Numbered from the stretch's first letter, positions 9,303 through 20,602 are shown. The stretch is 64,000 bases of DNA from Pseudoalteromonas sp. '520P1 No. 423' (GCF_001269985.1 NZ_BBZB01000001.1:1674001-1738000); one strand, 5' to 3'. Numbers and translations: made by a program. Notes: generated from the letters alone by a model not told the origin.

Positions 9303-12300
9303 ATGCGCCTGAGTACCATTAAGCTGGTTGGCTTCAAGTCCTTTGTTGAGCCTACTAAAATACCCTTTCCAGATCAAATGACCTGTGTTGTTGGACCTAA
9401 TGGCTGTGGCAAATCAAATGTAATTGATGCCGTACGTTGGGTGCTAGGCGAAAGTTCAGCAAAAAACCTGCGTGGCGATGCCATGACAGATGTTATTTTT
9501 AATGGTTCAACATCTAGAAAGCCTATCTCTCAAGCTTCTGTTGAACTTATTTTTGATAATACCCAAGGTCGTTTACCAGATACTTTTGCTAGCAGAAACC
9601 AAGTTTCAATTAAAAGGGCTGTTAATCGTGAAGGTATGTCATTTTATTTTTTAAATGGCAGTAAATGCCGCAAGCGTGATATCACAGATATATTTTTAGG
9701 CACAGGTTTAGGTCCTCGCAGTTACGCCATTATTGAACAGGGCATGATCTCCCGGTTAATTGAAAGTAAACCCCATGAACTACGCACATTTATTGAAGAA
9801 GCCGCAGGTGTTTCTAAATATAAAGAGCGCAGAAGAGAAACTGAAACTCGGATACGCAGTACACGTGAAAACTTAGAACGTTTATTAGATGTACGCCAAG
9901 AATTACAAGCTCAGTTAGATAAGTTGAATGAACAATCACAGCAAGCTAAGTCATATTCGCAATTTAAAGCACAAGAGCGATGCTTAAAAAGTGAATTGGC
10001 AGTTTTAAAATGGCAAAAACTGCAACAACAAATCGCAGTGACAGAAGAAAAAATAAAAAAGTTAGAACAAGAAATTCAATTTTATCAACAAGCTCATATT
10101 GGTCATGAAGATGTCCTTGCCTCACTAAAAAGTGAAATAGAAGCGGTTACGCAAAAGCGCCAAGCAATTCAAGAGTCAGATTATAAAACCACAACAGAAT
10201 TAACGCGTTTTGAAACACAAAAAGTGCATTTAAAACAAAAAAGACAAGAGCTAATAGTTCAAATTGAGCAATGTAGCTCTAAAGTAGTGGCATTAACAGC
10301 AAGTCAAAATACACTTAAAAAAACGCAATCTGAAAATAAGCAAGCTGAACAACTGGCTCAGGAAAATCTGGAAATAGCAAAATTACGTGTTGCTGAAAAT
10401 GAAATTCACTCTAATGAATTACATCAAAAAAACCAAGACGCATTTAAAAATTGGCAAAATTTACAAAAGCAGTTTCATGAATATGAAAAGCAAACTCAAA
10501 AAAACGAATTAAATATAGAGAAAATTCTCAATACGTTAGAGTTAAATGAAAAACAACAGCAAGACTGTTCGCATCAGCTTAATCAATTAGAGCAACAAAA
10601 TAGTGCTAACGAACTGGCGAAGTTACAAACAGAACAAATACAATTAAAAAGTGACTTAGCACAACAGCAATTAGCACAAAACAAAAAGCAGAATTTAATT
10701 GGTTTACAGTTACAAAAACAACAAGACATTCAAAATGAATGTGAGCAATTACAAACTGAATTTAGTCAACAAGAAGCACAGCTAAAAGCATTAAGCGATA
10801 TCGTCAACAATGTTGCACTAAATAAGGATGGACAAACAAACTCACAAGATATTCTGCTGTTTAGCCAGCTTAAAATACACAATGGATTTGAGTTAGCCAT
10901 AGAGCATGCATTACAGCAATTTAAAAATGCAAAAATATTTAAAGATTATGAATCGACAAAAAGCGAAGGCCATAGTATTTGGCGCAGTTACACTGATAGT
11001 GCTTCTGAGATTGCATTAGCACGAAAAGTGGCATCTGGTACTTTTCCTGATGTATTAGAACATATTGCACTGATTGAAAACGAAGCCCCAGCTAAAGTAA
11101 TTTTAAAAGATAAAAACTGGTTTGCATGCATAAACAAGCAAGGCACATTATTTGGTAGAAACTGGGTATTAGATGCTCAAATTGATGAGTCAGCATCATT
11201 AATCTTAAAAGCAAAAAAAATAGTATCAATCGAGCAAAGATTAACAGAATTAGCACATAAACGTGATGTACTGAAACTTAAACATCAACAACAAACAGAT
11301 CTCATATCTGAGCTTAAAAGTGATGATGAAGCGCTTTCTGGGCGAATTCATCAACTAACCCAGCAAGATGTTGCTGTTTTTACACGCTTAGATGTATTGC
11401 AATCACAGGCTCAACGATGGCAAATACAAGTAAATGAAATTACGCTCAAATTAAAACATCTACAAGAGCAATATAATCGGCATCAAGATGAATTAAAACA
11501 TGCAAAATCGCTTTGGGAAAACATTGAAAATGAGCAGTTGCAATCAAAAACGCAGTCAGCTGAGCAAGCGTATGAACAGGCAAAACAAGAATTAAAACGA
11601 TATCAGCAGCAATTTGAACAACTTAAAAATGAGAATCATGACGCGAGTTTGGCATTTGAAACGGCTAAGAATACGTTAACTTTAGAGCTAAATCAGTTAG
11701 CCCATATTCAAAAGTCATTAGATGAAGCCTTAACATTACAAAAATCACTGACTGAGCAAGACCTAGAATTAGAATCGCCTATCAAGCATGTTGATGAGGA
11801 AATTCAACGTTTGTTACAGAAAAAGCAATCCTTAAAAACTGCACAATTAGAGCAAGATAAAGTGCTAATTAAAGCAAAAGAGGGGTTGTCATCCAAAGAG
11901 CGTGGCCAAAAAAATGCGCAAGGCGAATTAGCTAACATACAAAAAAAATTACAACAGCTACAAATTGAAAAGGAGGGCAGTGCTGTAAGAGCATCGGCTT
12001 TACTTGAACCTTTAATAGATTTGAATACTAATTTAGAATCAGTACTAAACCATTTACCAGAGAATGCAAAAAGTAGTATTTGGCAAACAAGATTATCTGA
12101 ACTTGCGATAAAAATAGAGGCTTTAGGGCCAATTAATTTAGCTGCGATTGATGAGTATGAAAAAGCTAAAAATAGAAAAGAATACCTTGATGAACAATAT
12201 CAAGATTTATTTGATGCGCTAAATACATTAGAAACGGCGATTCAAAAAATTGATAAAGAAACCAAAAACCGCTTTAAAGAAACATTTGATGCGTTAAATG

Positions 12301-12737
12301 CAGGGTTAAAGGAATTATTTCCTAAAGTTTTTGGCGGAGGTCACGCATATTTAGAGCTGACCTCAGATGATTTATTAGAAAGTGGTGTCTCTATCATGGC
12401 CAGACCACCGGGAAAGAAAAATTCAACAATTCATTTGCTTAGTGGTGGAGAAAAAGCGCTGACCGCATTATCATTAGTGTTTTCCATCTTTAGGCTCAAT
12501 CCTGCGCCATTTTGTATGCTGGATGAAGTAGATGCGCCATTGGACGATGCTAATGTTGGACGTTTTTGTCGTTTGGTTGAAGAAATGTCACAATCTGTGC
12601 AGTTTATTTATATCAGCCATAATAAAATTGCGATGGAAATGGCTGGTAGTTTAGTGGGTGTCACTATGGGAGAACCCGGTGTATCTCGTATGGTTGCCGT
12701 TGATATTGACCAAGCAGTTGAAATGGCTGTTAATTAA
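9303..12737 (+). CDS. smc: Chromosome segregation ATPase SMC
   Basis: 1144 residues with the full SMC architecture. The N-terminal Walker A is GPNGCGKSNVIDAVRW, two long Gln/Glu/Lys-rich coiled coils flank a hinge near residues 505-650, and the C-terminal head has LSGGEKALTALS (signature) and FCMLDEVDAPLDD (Walker B with D-loop). SMC condenses and organises the chromosome. Its presence with zipA and ligA directly downstream is the Alteromonadales/Pseudomonas arrangement, unlike E. coli, which uses MukB. No scpA or scpB lies in the window. Confidence 0.95.
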   Translation: MRLSTIKLVGFKSFVEPTKIPFPDQMTCVVGPNGCGKSNVIDAVRWVLGESSAKNLRGDAMTDVIFNGSTSRKPISQASVELIFDNTQGRLPDTFASRNQVSIKRAVNREGMSFYFLNGSKCRKRDITDIFLGTGLGPRSYAIIEQGMISRLIESKPHELRTFIEEAAGVSKYKERRRETETRIRSTRENLERLLDVRQELQAQLDKLNEQSQQAKSYSQFKAQERCLKSELAVLKWQKLQQQIAVTEEKIKKLEQEIQFYQQAHIGHEDVLASLKSEIEAVTQKRQAIQESDYKTTTELTRFETQKVHLKQKRQELIVQIEQCSSKVVALTASQNTLKKTQSENKQAEQLAQENLEIAKLRVAENEIHSNELHQKNQDAFKNWQNLQKQFHEYEKQTQKNELNIEKILNTLELNEKQQQDCSHQLNQLEQQNSANELAKLQTEQIQLKSDLAQQQLAQNKKQNLIGLQLQKQQDIQNECEQLQTEFSQQEAQLKALSDIVNNVALNKDGQTNSQDILLFSQLKIHNGFELAIEHALQQFKNAKIFKDYESTKSEGHSIWRSYTDSASEIALARKVASGTFPDVLEHIALIENEAPAKVILKDKNWFACINKQGTLFGRNWVLDAQIDESASLILKAKKIVSIEQRLTELAHKRDVLKLKHQQQTDLISELKSDDEALSGRIHQLTQQDVAVFTRLDVLQSQAQRWQIQVNEITLKLKHLQEQYNRHQDELKHAKSLWENIENEQLQSKTQSAEQAYEQAKQELKRYQQQFEQLKNENHDASLAFETAKNTLTLELNQLAHIQKSLDEALTLQKSLTEQDLELESPIKHVDEEIQRLLQKKQSLKTAQLEQDKVLIKAKEGLSSKERGQKNAQGELANIQKKLQQLQIEKEGSAVRASALLEPLIDLNTNLESVLNHLPENAKSSIWQTRLSELAIKIEALGPINLAAIDEYEKAKNRKEYLDEQYQDLFDALNTLETAIQKIDKETKNRFKETFDALNAGLKELFPKVFGGGHAYLELTSDDLLESGVSIMARPPGKKNSTIHLLSGGEKALTALSLVFSIFRLNPAPFCMLDEVDAPLDDANVGRFCRLVEEMSQSVQFIYISHNKIAMEMAGSLVGVTMGEPGVSRMVAVDIDQAVEMAVN

Positions 12738-12793
12738 CTAATATAATGCTATAAATAGAATGTACTGCATTAAAAATAAAAAAGGGTAGAGGC

Positions 12794-13516
12794 ATGGCCG
12801 AAGAGTTAAGATGGGTTTTAGTGATCATTAGCGCCTTAGTGATTGGTGGATTATTATTACATGGAATTTGGTCTGTAAGAAAAAAAGACGAAACCCCATC
12901 AGGTGAAGCCAAAATAAACACTAGCAGTAAAGAGCAAGCACCATCAGTTGAAATTGCAGATGAGTCTATGGATGTGCCTAGTATGGTTGCAGACAGAGAT
13001 GAGCCTGAGATTGGTGATATTAGCGTTCAATTAGATGAAGACGATGATGTGAAATCTGCTACTGACAAAGAAGCGTCAGGTACTCAAGAAACGCCTGAAG
13101 CAGAAGAGCCTAAAGATTTTATAATAGTTCATATTCAAATGCCTACAGGGCTAACTATGCAAGGTTCTTCTTTATTACCTTTATTACTTACTTTAGGGTT
13201 TAAATACTCAGATGAAGGGTTCTTTAATCGTCATAAAGACCCTTCAGGCGATGGACCTGTACTATTTAGACTTGTTAATATGTTTAATCCAGGTACCTTT
13301 GATATAGATAATATGGAGCAGTTTTCAACTGCCGGTATAAGTTTATTTATGACACTTCCTTGTGAAGGCGATACATTACCCGCATTTAATATGTTACATA
13401 GCGCAGCTAAGAAAATAGCAGATGAATTTGGCGCAGAAATATTTGACCATAAGCGCGAATTATTAACTGTACCTACAGTTAGACAGTATGTTGAAAAAAT
13501 AAGAGAATTTGGCTAA
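12794..13516 (+). CDS. zipA: Cell division protein ZipA
   Basis: 240 residues. An N-terminal membrane anchor (WVLVIISALVIGGLLLHGIW) is followed by the basic VRKK, an acidic variable linker at about residues 40-110, and a C-terminal FtsZ-binding domain beginning near FIIVHIQMP and continuing through GFFNRHKDPSG and LVNMFNPGTFD. ZipA tethers FtsZ filaments to the inner membrane at the septum. It is 56 bases after smc and before ligA, the conserved order. Confidence 0.92.
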   Translation: MAEELRWVLVIISALVIGGLLLHGIWSVRKKDETPSGEAKINTSSKEQAPSVEIADESMDVPSMVADRDEPEIGDISVQLDEDDDVKSATDKEASGTQETPEAEEPKDFIIVHIQMPTGLTMQGSSLLPLLLTLGFKYSDEGFFNRHKDPSGDGPVLFRLVNMFNPGTFDIDNMEQFSTAGISLFMTLPCEGDTLPAFNMLHSAAKKIADEFGAEIFDHKRELLTVPTVRQYVEKIREFG

Positions 13517-13551
13517 AACCAAGTTCTTAAAATCATATATTTATAGTTTAT

Positions 13552-15952
<2,401 letters not shown>

Positions 15953-15985
15953 AGACTTTGCATATGAATGTTCGAGGAAATTGTA

Positions 15986-16447
15986 ATGCGTTTTGGACCT
16001 GAGTTTTGGGATAAACATGGTGTTTATCGTGCACCTATCGCATTGAGTGTTTCATTTCTTATTTTATTAAGAACTTACATAATTTGGATTTTTTCAGCGG
16101 TATCAAGGCGTCCTGATTTAGATTTAATGTCATTGTTTTATCGCAATAAAAATGATTTTTTTATTGCTTTAGCGATTGGGGCATTAGCATTAATACCCGC
16201 AGTGATATTTTCTTTAAGGCGACCTAGTAGCAATCCTAAATTAGCAAAATCTTGGCGGTTTATGAAAACGCCTTTGGTTTTGTGTTGTGTACTTGATTTG
16301 GCTTGGCTATTGATACAAGCAAGAAGTCATCATTTTCAGTTCTCTGCTTTTCTTGCTATACAATTGTTATTAGTTTCTTGGGTATTGTTCTATTTAATAC
16401 GCAGTAAATACTTACCCGTATTTTTTAACGATTGGCCGACAAAGTAA
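15986..16447 (+). CDS. Membrane protein, DUF2919 (YfeZ) family
   Basis: About 153 residues with four hydrophobic segments. Typical DUF2919 features are the opening WDKHGVYRAPIALSVSFLILLR, shortly followed by LLRTYIIWIFSAVSR, and the LMSLFYRNKNDFF block. The function is unknown. I choose the ATG at 15986 because a GAGGAA ribosome site lies six bases before it; an upstream ATG at 15968 has none. Its 3' end overlaps the convergent sodX gene by 23 bases. Confidence 0.75.
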   Translation: MRFGPEFWDKHGVYRAPIALSVSFLILLRTYIIWIFSAVSRRPDLDLMSLFYRNKNDFFIALAIGALALIPAVIFSLRRPSSNPKLAKSWRFMKTPLVLCCVLDLAWLLIQARSHHFQFSAFLAIQLLLVSWVLFYLIRSKYLPVFFNDWPTK

Positions 16448-16721
16448 AACAAACCTTTGCTAAAATCTGGCATTTTGAGATAGGGCCTATTTCAATCATA
16501 GAAACACTTTGTTCACTTTCTCCCTTAAACCAGAAAAAACCTTGGTTATCTATATGGTCCAAGCTTTTTATTATATCACCATATTTAGGATGTTTAATAA
16601 GCAAAGCATTACCATGTTCAGGCTTAAATATGTTTAACCAAGTATGCAGTAAAACATAACTTTTATCTGGTATACGAGGCGACATACTGTGCCCCGTAAT
16701 TCTTATTAGCTTAAAGGGCAT
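16425..16721 (-). CDS. sodX: Nickel-SOD maturation protease (S24/S26 signal-peptidase-like)
   Basis: 98 residues. The nucleophile motif GHSMSPRIP and the Lys-containing KHPKYGDIIKSL follow the S24/S26 peptidase pattern. Dedicated members of this family remove the pro-sequence of nickel superoxide dismutase so that its N-terminal His can bind nickel. The ATG overlaps the sodN stop by one base (TAATG), so the two are translationally coupled, which strongly supports the assignment. Confidence 0.88.
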   Translation of the reverse strand: MPFKLIRITGHSMSPRIPDKSYVLLHTWLNIFKPEHGNALLIKHPKYGDIIKSLDHIDNQGFFWFKGESEQSVSMIEIGPISKCQILAKVCFTLSANR

Positions 16722-17221
16722 TAATTCAGCTTAGGATAAACTAATGTTTGTGCTGGTGGGTATGGACACACAGCTGTGAATGTTTCTACACCCTTAGTGA
16801 TCCAAAATATTTCAGCAAATCTATTTACTTTGTTTAATAAATCTAAAGTAGCATCTTTATCTATATGCTGTTTTGCCTTCGAGCTAGCTAACATAATACT
16901 ATGCGTTAATTCATGTAGCTCTGGAAATTTTTCTAATTGTGGTTGCTTAATATAATCACCCCAAATAATTCGAACTTCTTCTTTTACTTTATTACCGTGA
17001 TCTTCTTTTTGATTTAGTAGGCGACTAAATTGGGCTTGATCATTAGCGGTTAAATCTGTTTTTTCATTAAGCTCATTTAACAAATCAACCATTCTGATCA
17101 TAGTTAACACTGCAATTTGAGCTGAAATAGGATCGTATATTTTGCAGGGAATATCACAATGTGCGGATGCAGTTGAAAAACTGAATTTTTGATCTAATTT
17201 ATTTACTAAGTTAAATAGCAT
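16721..17221 (-). CDS. sodN: Nickel superoxide dismutase precursor
   Basis: 166 residues. After a 20-residue pro-sequence (ending FSTASA) comes HCDIPCKIYDP, the nickel-hook motif HCxxPCxxYxP: His1, Cys2 and Cys6 of the mature enzyme bind nickel. The remainder is the four-helix-bundle domain, including the conserved-type blocks NHG-like DHGNKVKEEVRIIWGDY and HELTHSIMLASSKAKQ. It converts superoxide to oxygen and peroxide. The longer open frame (to 17305) overlaps the preceding gene, so I start at the ATG of MLFNLVNKL two bases after that gene's stop. It is coupled to sodX. Confidence 0.93.
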   Translation of the reverse strand: MLFNLVNKLDQKFSFSTASAHCDIPCKIYDPISAQIAVLTMIRMVDLLNELNEKTDLTANDQAQFSRLLNQKEDHGNKVKEEVRIIWGDYIKQPQLEKFPELHELTHSIMLASSKAKQHIDKDATLDLLNKVNRFAEIFWITKGVETFTAVCPYPPAQTLVYPKLN

Positions 17222-17223
17222 GA

Positions 17224-17424
17224 TTATCCCTTCTTCGATTGTTTGTTTTTGTTTATTAATTTGTATGCAATAAATCCAACGGCAATTACTGCTGGTGCAA
17301 TCCAAAATAAATGAATTAAGTCTGCAGATGCTGCATTGTGATCATGTCCAGGGTGAGCAAAAGCAGTTTGTGTAGTTAGCAATGCGCTACCTAGTAATGC
17401 TGAAATAACCTTTTTATTGTTCAT
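17224..17424 (-). CDS. Small secreted or membrane protein with His-rich motif, sodN operon
   Basis: 66 residues. A clear signal peptide (MNNKKVISALLGSALLTTQT, cleavage near AFA) exposes HPGHDHN at the mature N-terminus. One membrane segment (about residues 38-59) and a basic tail follow, which suggests a periplasmic metal-binding tip on an inner-membrane anchor. I do not recognise the family. HPGH starts also occur in HupE/UreJ nickel permeases, but this protein is far too short to be one. It lies two bases before sodN, so a nickel-related role is inferred from context only. Confidence 0.7.
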   Translation of the reverse strand: MNNKKVISALLGSALLTTQTAFAHPGHDHNAASADLIHLFWIAPAVIAVGFIAYKLINKNKQSKKG

Positions 17425-17442
17425 TGTTCAATACCTTTGATT

Positions 17443-17871
17443 TTAATGGATGATAGGCTGTGATGAGTTTATAAACTCTTCTGCTGCGTGAAGAGAGTCT
17501 AAACAAGGATCACAAATAGGATGTTGCTGAGAAAACTCTAATAATGGCGTTAGTGTTATTTTTAGCGCTCTTAATGCGATTAACTGCATGGATTCAGATT
17601 GTGTATCGTCTTGCGTAATACTCAACATATGCTCATGTGGTGCTTTTAAATAATATAAAGCGGTTTGGAAGTCACCTTGAATTTCAAACAGAGCTGATAA
17701 ATTGTGCATTCCTGAGATCCAGCCAAGTAGTAATTGAATGTTTTGAGGATCACTAGACCATAAAGCTTCTATATGGCTAATTGCATTTTGATAATAATAT
17801 TGTGCATCAAACCAGGCGCATTGCTCAAAAAATGCATTGCCTGTTTTCATCATAGATTGCCAGTTTTCCAT
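17443..17871 (-). CDS. Unrecognised TPR-like protein, first gene of the sodN operon
   Basis: 142 residues, no signal peptide, predicted mostly helical. WFDAQYYYQNAISHIEALW and FEIQGDFQTALYYLKAPHEHM look like two or three TPR-type helix pairs. A CDPC motif lies near the C-terminus (about residues 119-122). It may be a soluble partner or metal-handling chaperone for the NiSOD pathway, but that is inference from position: it is separated from the small HPGH gene by 18 bases and lies directly behind the Fur-box match. Confidence 0.65.
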   Translation of the reverse strand: MENWQSMMKTGNAFFEQCAWFDAQYYYQNAISHIEALWSSDPQNIQLLLGWISGMHNLSALFEIQGDFQTALYYLKAPHEHMLSITQDDTQSESMQLIALRALKITLTPLLEFSQQHPICDPCLDSLHAAEEFINSSQPIIH

Positions 17872-17887
17872 TTAATTACTTTCTTGT

Positions 17888-17906
17888 AATGATAATGATT
17901 TGCATT
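17888..17906 (-). promoter_or_regulatory. Fur box upstream of the nickel-SOD operon
   Basis: AATGATAATGATTTGCATT: the left half matches the palindromic Fur half-site AATGATAAT at 9 of 9 and the right half matches its complement at 7 of 9. It lies 17 bases upstream of the first gene of the sodN operon and about 70 bases from the divergent pseudoazurin gene. Fur would repress NiSOD when iron is plentiful, the usual logic for switching from Fe-SOD to Ni-SOD. Confidence 0.72.
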
Positions 17907-17973
17907 TATATTGTTTTTTGTGTGAAATGTAAAGAAAAAAAGTTTTTTGAATGAAAAATATTAGGAGAGTAAT

Positions 17974-18411
17974 ATGAAAAAGTTAATCATAGCAGCGGCC
18001 TTAACCTGTGGTCTGGTTCAAGTTAATGCAGCAGAGCATAGTGTTAAATTATTAACTTCAGGTAGTAAAGGTGCAACTATGGTAATGGAACCTGGATATA
18101 TACAAATTGAAAAAGGCGATGTTATTAACTTTATTCCTAGCGATGTCAGTCATAATGCACAGTCTTTTTCAGTGCCTGATGGCGCAAAAGCATTTTCAAC
18201 CCCCTTTGGTAAACCAACTAAGGTAACTTTTGATATAGAAGGTGTTTATTTATATAAGTGTTTGCCGCATACCGTTATGGGCATGGTAGGGTTGATTCAA
18301 GTTGGTAACGCAATTAATTTAGATGCTGCCAAAAAAGATTGGCAAGAAGTGATACCGACAGTCGCTTTGAATAAAGGACGTATGGATAACTACCTTAAAA
18401 AAGTAAATTAA
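17974..18411 (+). CDS. Pseudoazurin, blue copper protein
   Basis: 145 residues with a signal peptide (cut after QVNA) and a cupredoxin domain. The type 1 copper ligands are visible as His in DVSHNAQS and Cys, His and Met in YKCLPHTVMGMVG, spaced as in pseudoazurin. Such proteins carry electrons in the periplasm, often to nitrite or nitrous-oxide reductases or to peroxidases; none of those lies nearby. An AGGAGAG ribosome site precedes the ATG. It is divergent from the sodN operon. Confidence 0.9.
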   Translation: MKKLIIAAALTCGLVQVNAAEHSVKLLTSGSKGATMVMEPGYIQIEKGDVINFIPSDVSHNAQSFSVPDGAKAFSTPFGKPTKVTFDIEGVYLYKCLPHTVMGMVGLIQVGNAINLDAAKKDWQEVIPTVALNKGRMDNYLKKVN

Positions 18412-18414
18412 AGA

Positions 18415-18443
18415 GAGTAGGTCTATCTTGGATAGACCTACTC
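18415..18443. terminator. Perfect 13-bp hairpin between convergent genes
   Basis: GAGTAGGTCTATC at 18415-18427 pairs with 18431-18443 around TTG. It lies just after the pseudoazurin stop and 36 bases from the end of the convergent response-regulator gene. No proper T-run follows on either strand, so it may be a transcript-end stabiliser rather than an intrinsic terminator. Confidence 0.55.
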
Positions 18444-18479
18444 GAAATAAATGTAATCAATATAGTGAAAACTGTATTG

Positions 18480-20102
18480 CTAATGAATTTTTGAAGGAAG
18501 TTGCTCTTTGAGCTTATCAAATCTTTGTTGCTGTTCATCATCTAGCTTTTCAGATTCTATGGTTTTTTTACATTTATTGATTAAAGCTGAATTTAAACTC
18601 TCACCAGATTTTGAAGCATTAAGCATACTTTGTAATAAATTAAGGGCTATACTGGCATTTTTTGGCATAACTCTAAAAGCTTGAGAAAAAGTTTCAATTG
18701 CTTTTGGAAATTGGCCTCTTTGATATTGCTCTACAGCATTGTTATTAAGCTCTCGAGGACCATGTTTAATTTCATTTCTCTCTTGTTTTTCTTGAGAAAT
18801 ATAAGCTAAGAGTGTTTTGTCATCTACTTTGTATTGTAAGCAATGTTGATTGATTTTATCAAAAAGTAAACTCGCTTTATGATGAAATCCAAGTTCATGC
18901 AATGCTTTTGCTTTATCTAATGAATCATCAACTGAGCGGATAGGGTCACCTTCATTATCGAGTTGATTAATGAGTCCAAGTGCTTTTTCTCTTTCGTCTT
19001 TTAGGTAATGAATACGTGCATGTAGAATATCAAGTTGCTCTTGCGTATCAGCATCCGGAAATTGTGTTTTTAATTCATTTAAACACTCACTAGATTGCCT
19101 TGTTAATCTAGTAACTAATTCGGTTTGATCTGTTGTTAAAGCATAATCAACACCGGCTCTAGCGACATTTAAATAAATATTAGGGTGATGATGAATTGAA
19201 TTTTTTGCAAACTTTAAAATATTACGGTTAGCCGTATAATTATTTTCATAATCATGATTTAATCGAGCAACATTAACTAATTGATGTTGTCGATTAATAT
19301 TTCTAGGCGCCATTTGTGTTGCACCTACTAAGTAGTTTTGTGCGCTATCATAATTTTTTAATTGTAGCTCTAATTTACTGAGTAAATCGTATGAGACAAG
19401 TCTGGTTTCTGGACGTTCAAGCATAGATTCAAGTAAATTTTGCGCAAATTTGAATTCACTATTTGCAATCAATGATTCTACAAGACCAATTTTTGCCCAA
19501 GTAAATTTTTGGATCCCTAAAACAGACTTAAAAAACTCTTTAGCTTCAGCAAACTGATTTAACTTAAGTAATAACTCTCCTTTTAATCTTAAAAGAATAG
19601 GGGTGTAATTATATACTTTGGTGGAAGCTAGCTGTACTTTTATGACTTTTAAAGCTTTAGAGTAATTTTCAACATCGATAAAATCATAAATTTGAGCTAA
19701 AGTTGTTTTTCTATTTAATAACTTTTCAATTCTGGTACTGAGTTCTTTTTGTGAAAAAGGTTTAGCTAAAAAATCATCAGGCTGTAATTCTATAACGCTA
19801 TGAACAAGAGCGGGGCTGGTTTCTGCACTGATAAAGATAAAACCTGTAGTACGCTTAACAAGCTTTTTATTTTTGAGTTCCTCATATAAATGATAGCCAT
19901 CTTTATCTCTGCCTAAATTGAATGAGCACAGAATTAAATCAAACTTACTACTTTGACACAGGCGTAATGCAGTTTGTGCGTGTTCGGCACAAATAAGATC
20001 TCTAAAACCAATGCTTTCTAGAGATTGCTTCATATAGCTCTGTGCTAAAGGTTGATCATCAATAATCAGTACTTTAGTTTTGTTAAAGGTTTTATCTATC
20101 AT
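18480..20102 (-). CDS. Response-regulator-like protein with TPR repeats and degenerate receiver
   Basis: 540 residues. Residues 8-130 form a CheY-like receiver: the acidic pair Asp15-Asp16 (LIIDDQP), a switch Ser92 and Lys114 (AKPF) are present. The position of the phospho-acceptor Asp, 44 residues after Asp16, is Ser60 (ILCSFNLG). The rest (about 150-530) is helical and TPR-like, for example YQRGQFPKAIETFSQAFR near the C-terminus. It is probably a phosphorylation-independent signalling scaffold. There is no DNA-binding or enzyme domain and no adjacent kinase gene. Confidence 0.75.
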   Translation of the reverse strand: MIDKTFNKTKVLIIDDQPLAQSYMKQSLESIGFRDLICAEHAQTALRLCQSSKFDLILCSFNLGRDKDGYHLYEELKNKKLVKRTTGFIFISAETSPALVHSVIELQPDDFLAKPFSQKELSTRIEKLLNRKTTLAQIYDFIDVENYSKALKVIKVQLASTKVYNYTPILLRLKGELLLKLNQFAEAKEFFKSVLGIQKFTWAKIGLVESLIANSEFKFAQNLLESMLERPETRLVSYDLLSKLELQLKNYDSAQNYLVGATQMAPRNINRQHQLVNVARLNHDYENNYTANRNILKFAKNSIHHHPNIYLNVARAGVDYALTTDQTELVTRLTRQSSECLNELKTQFPDADTQEQLDILHARIHYLKDEREKALGLINQLDNEGDPIRSVDDSLDKAKALHELGFHHKASLLFDKINQHCLQYKVDDKTLLAYISQEKQERNEIKHGPRELNNNAVEQYQRGQFPKAIETFSQAFRVMPKNASIALNLLQSMLNASKSGESLNSALINKCKKTIESEKLDDEQQQRFDKLKEQLPSKIH

Positions 20103-20282
20103 TTATTAAATATAGTCACTGTGTGTAACTATGAATATATTAAACAGATCTGTGCCTGACAAGTGGTATTAAAGATATTTAAACCAAGAGGTTAGTTTTT
20201 GACAATTTAATGGTAATTAAGATAATAACGAGGTTTAAATTTATTTTAACTTACAAGATGATTTTTACAAGAGGCTATTATG

Positions 20283-20358
20283 TGGTGGGTGATACTGGAC
20301 TTGAACCAGTGACCCTCGCCTTGTAAGGGCGATGCTCTCCCAACTGAGCTAATCACCC
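20283..20358 (-). tRNA. tRNA-Val (UAC), copy 7 in transcription order
   Basis: 76 nt including the encoded CCA. Acceptor GGGTGAT pairs with ATCACCC, the D-arm begins AGCTCAG, the anticodon loop CTTACAA reads UAC, and the T-arm contains GGTTCAAGTCC. The sequence is identical to the six other copies in the array. Confidence 0.96.
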
Positions 20359-20387
20359 ACATAATAGGATTTTTAAATGAATGCATA

Positions 20388-20463
20388 TGGTGGGTGATAC
20401 TGGACTTGAACCAGTGACCCTCGCCTTGTAAGGGCGATGCTCTCCCAACTGAGCTAATCACCC
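20388..20463 (-). tRNA. tRNA-Val (UAC), copy 6
   Basis: Identical 76-nt copy with encoded CCA and UAC anticodon, 29 bases from the neighbouring copy. Confidence 0.96.
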
Positions 20464-20488
20464 ACATAAATCTGTTATTGTATCAAAA

Positions 20489-20564
20489 TGGTGGGTGATA
20501 CTGGACTTGAACCAGTGACCCTCGCCTTGTAAGGGCGATGCTCTCCCAACTGAGCTAATCACCC
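20489..20564 (-). tRNA. tRNA-Val (UAC), copy 5
   Basis: Identical 76-nt copy with encoded CCA and UAC anticodon; the AT-rich spacer is unrelated to the other spacers. Confidence 0.96.
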
Positions 20565-20602
20565 AATTTGATATAACTAATATGCATTTTAAATATAATA
20601 AA

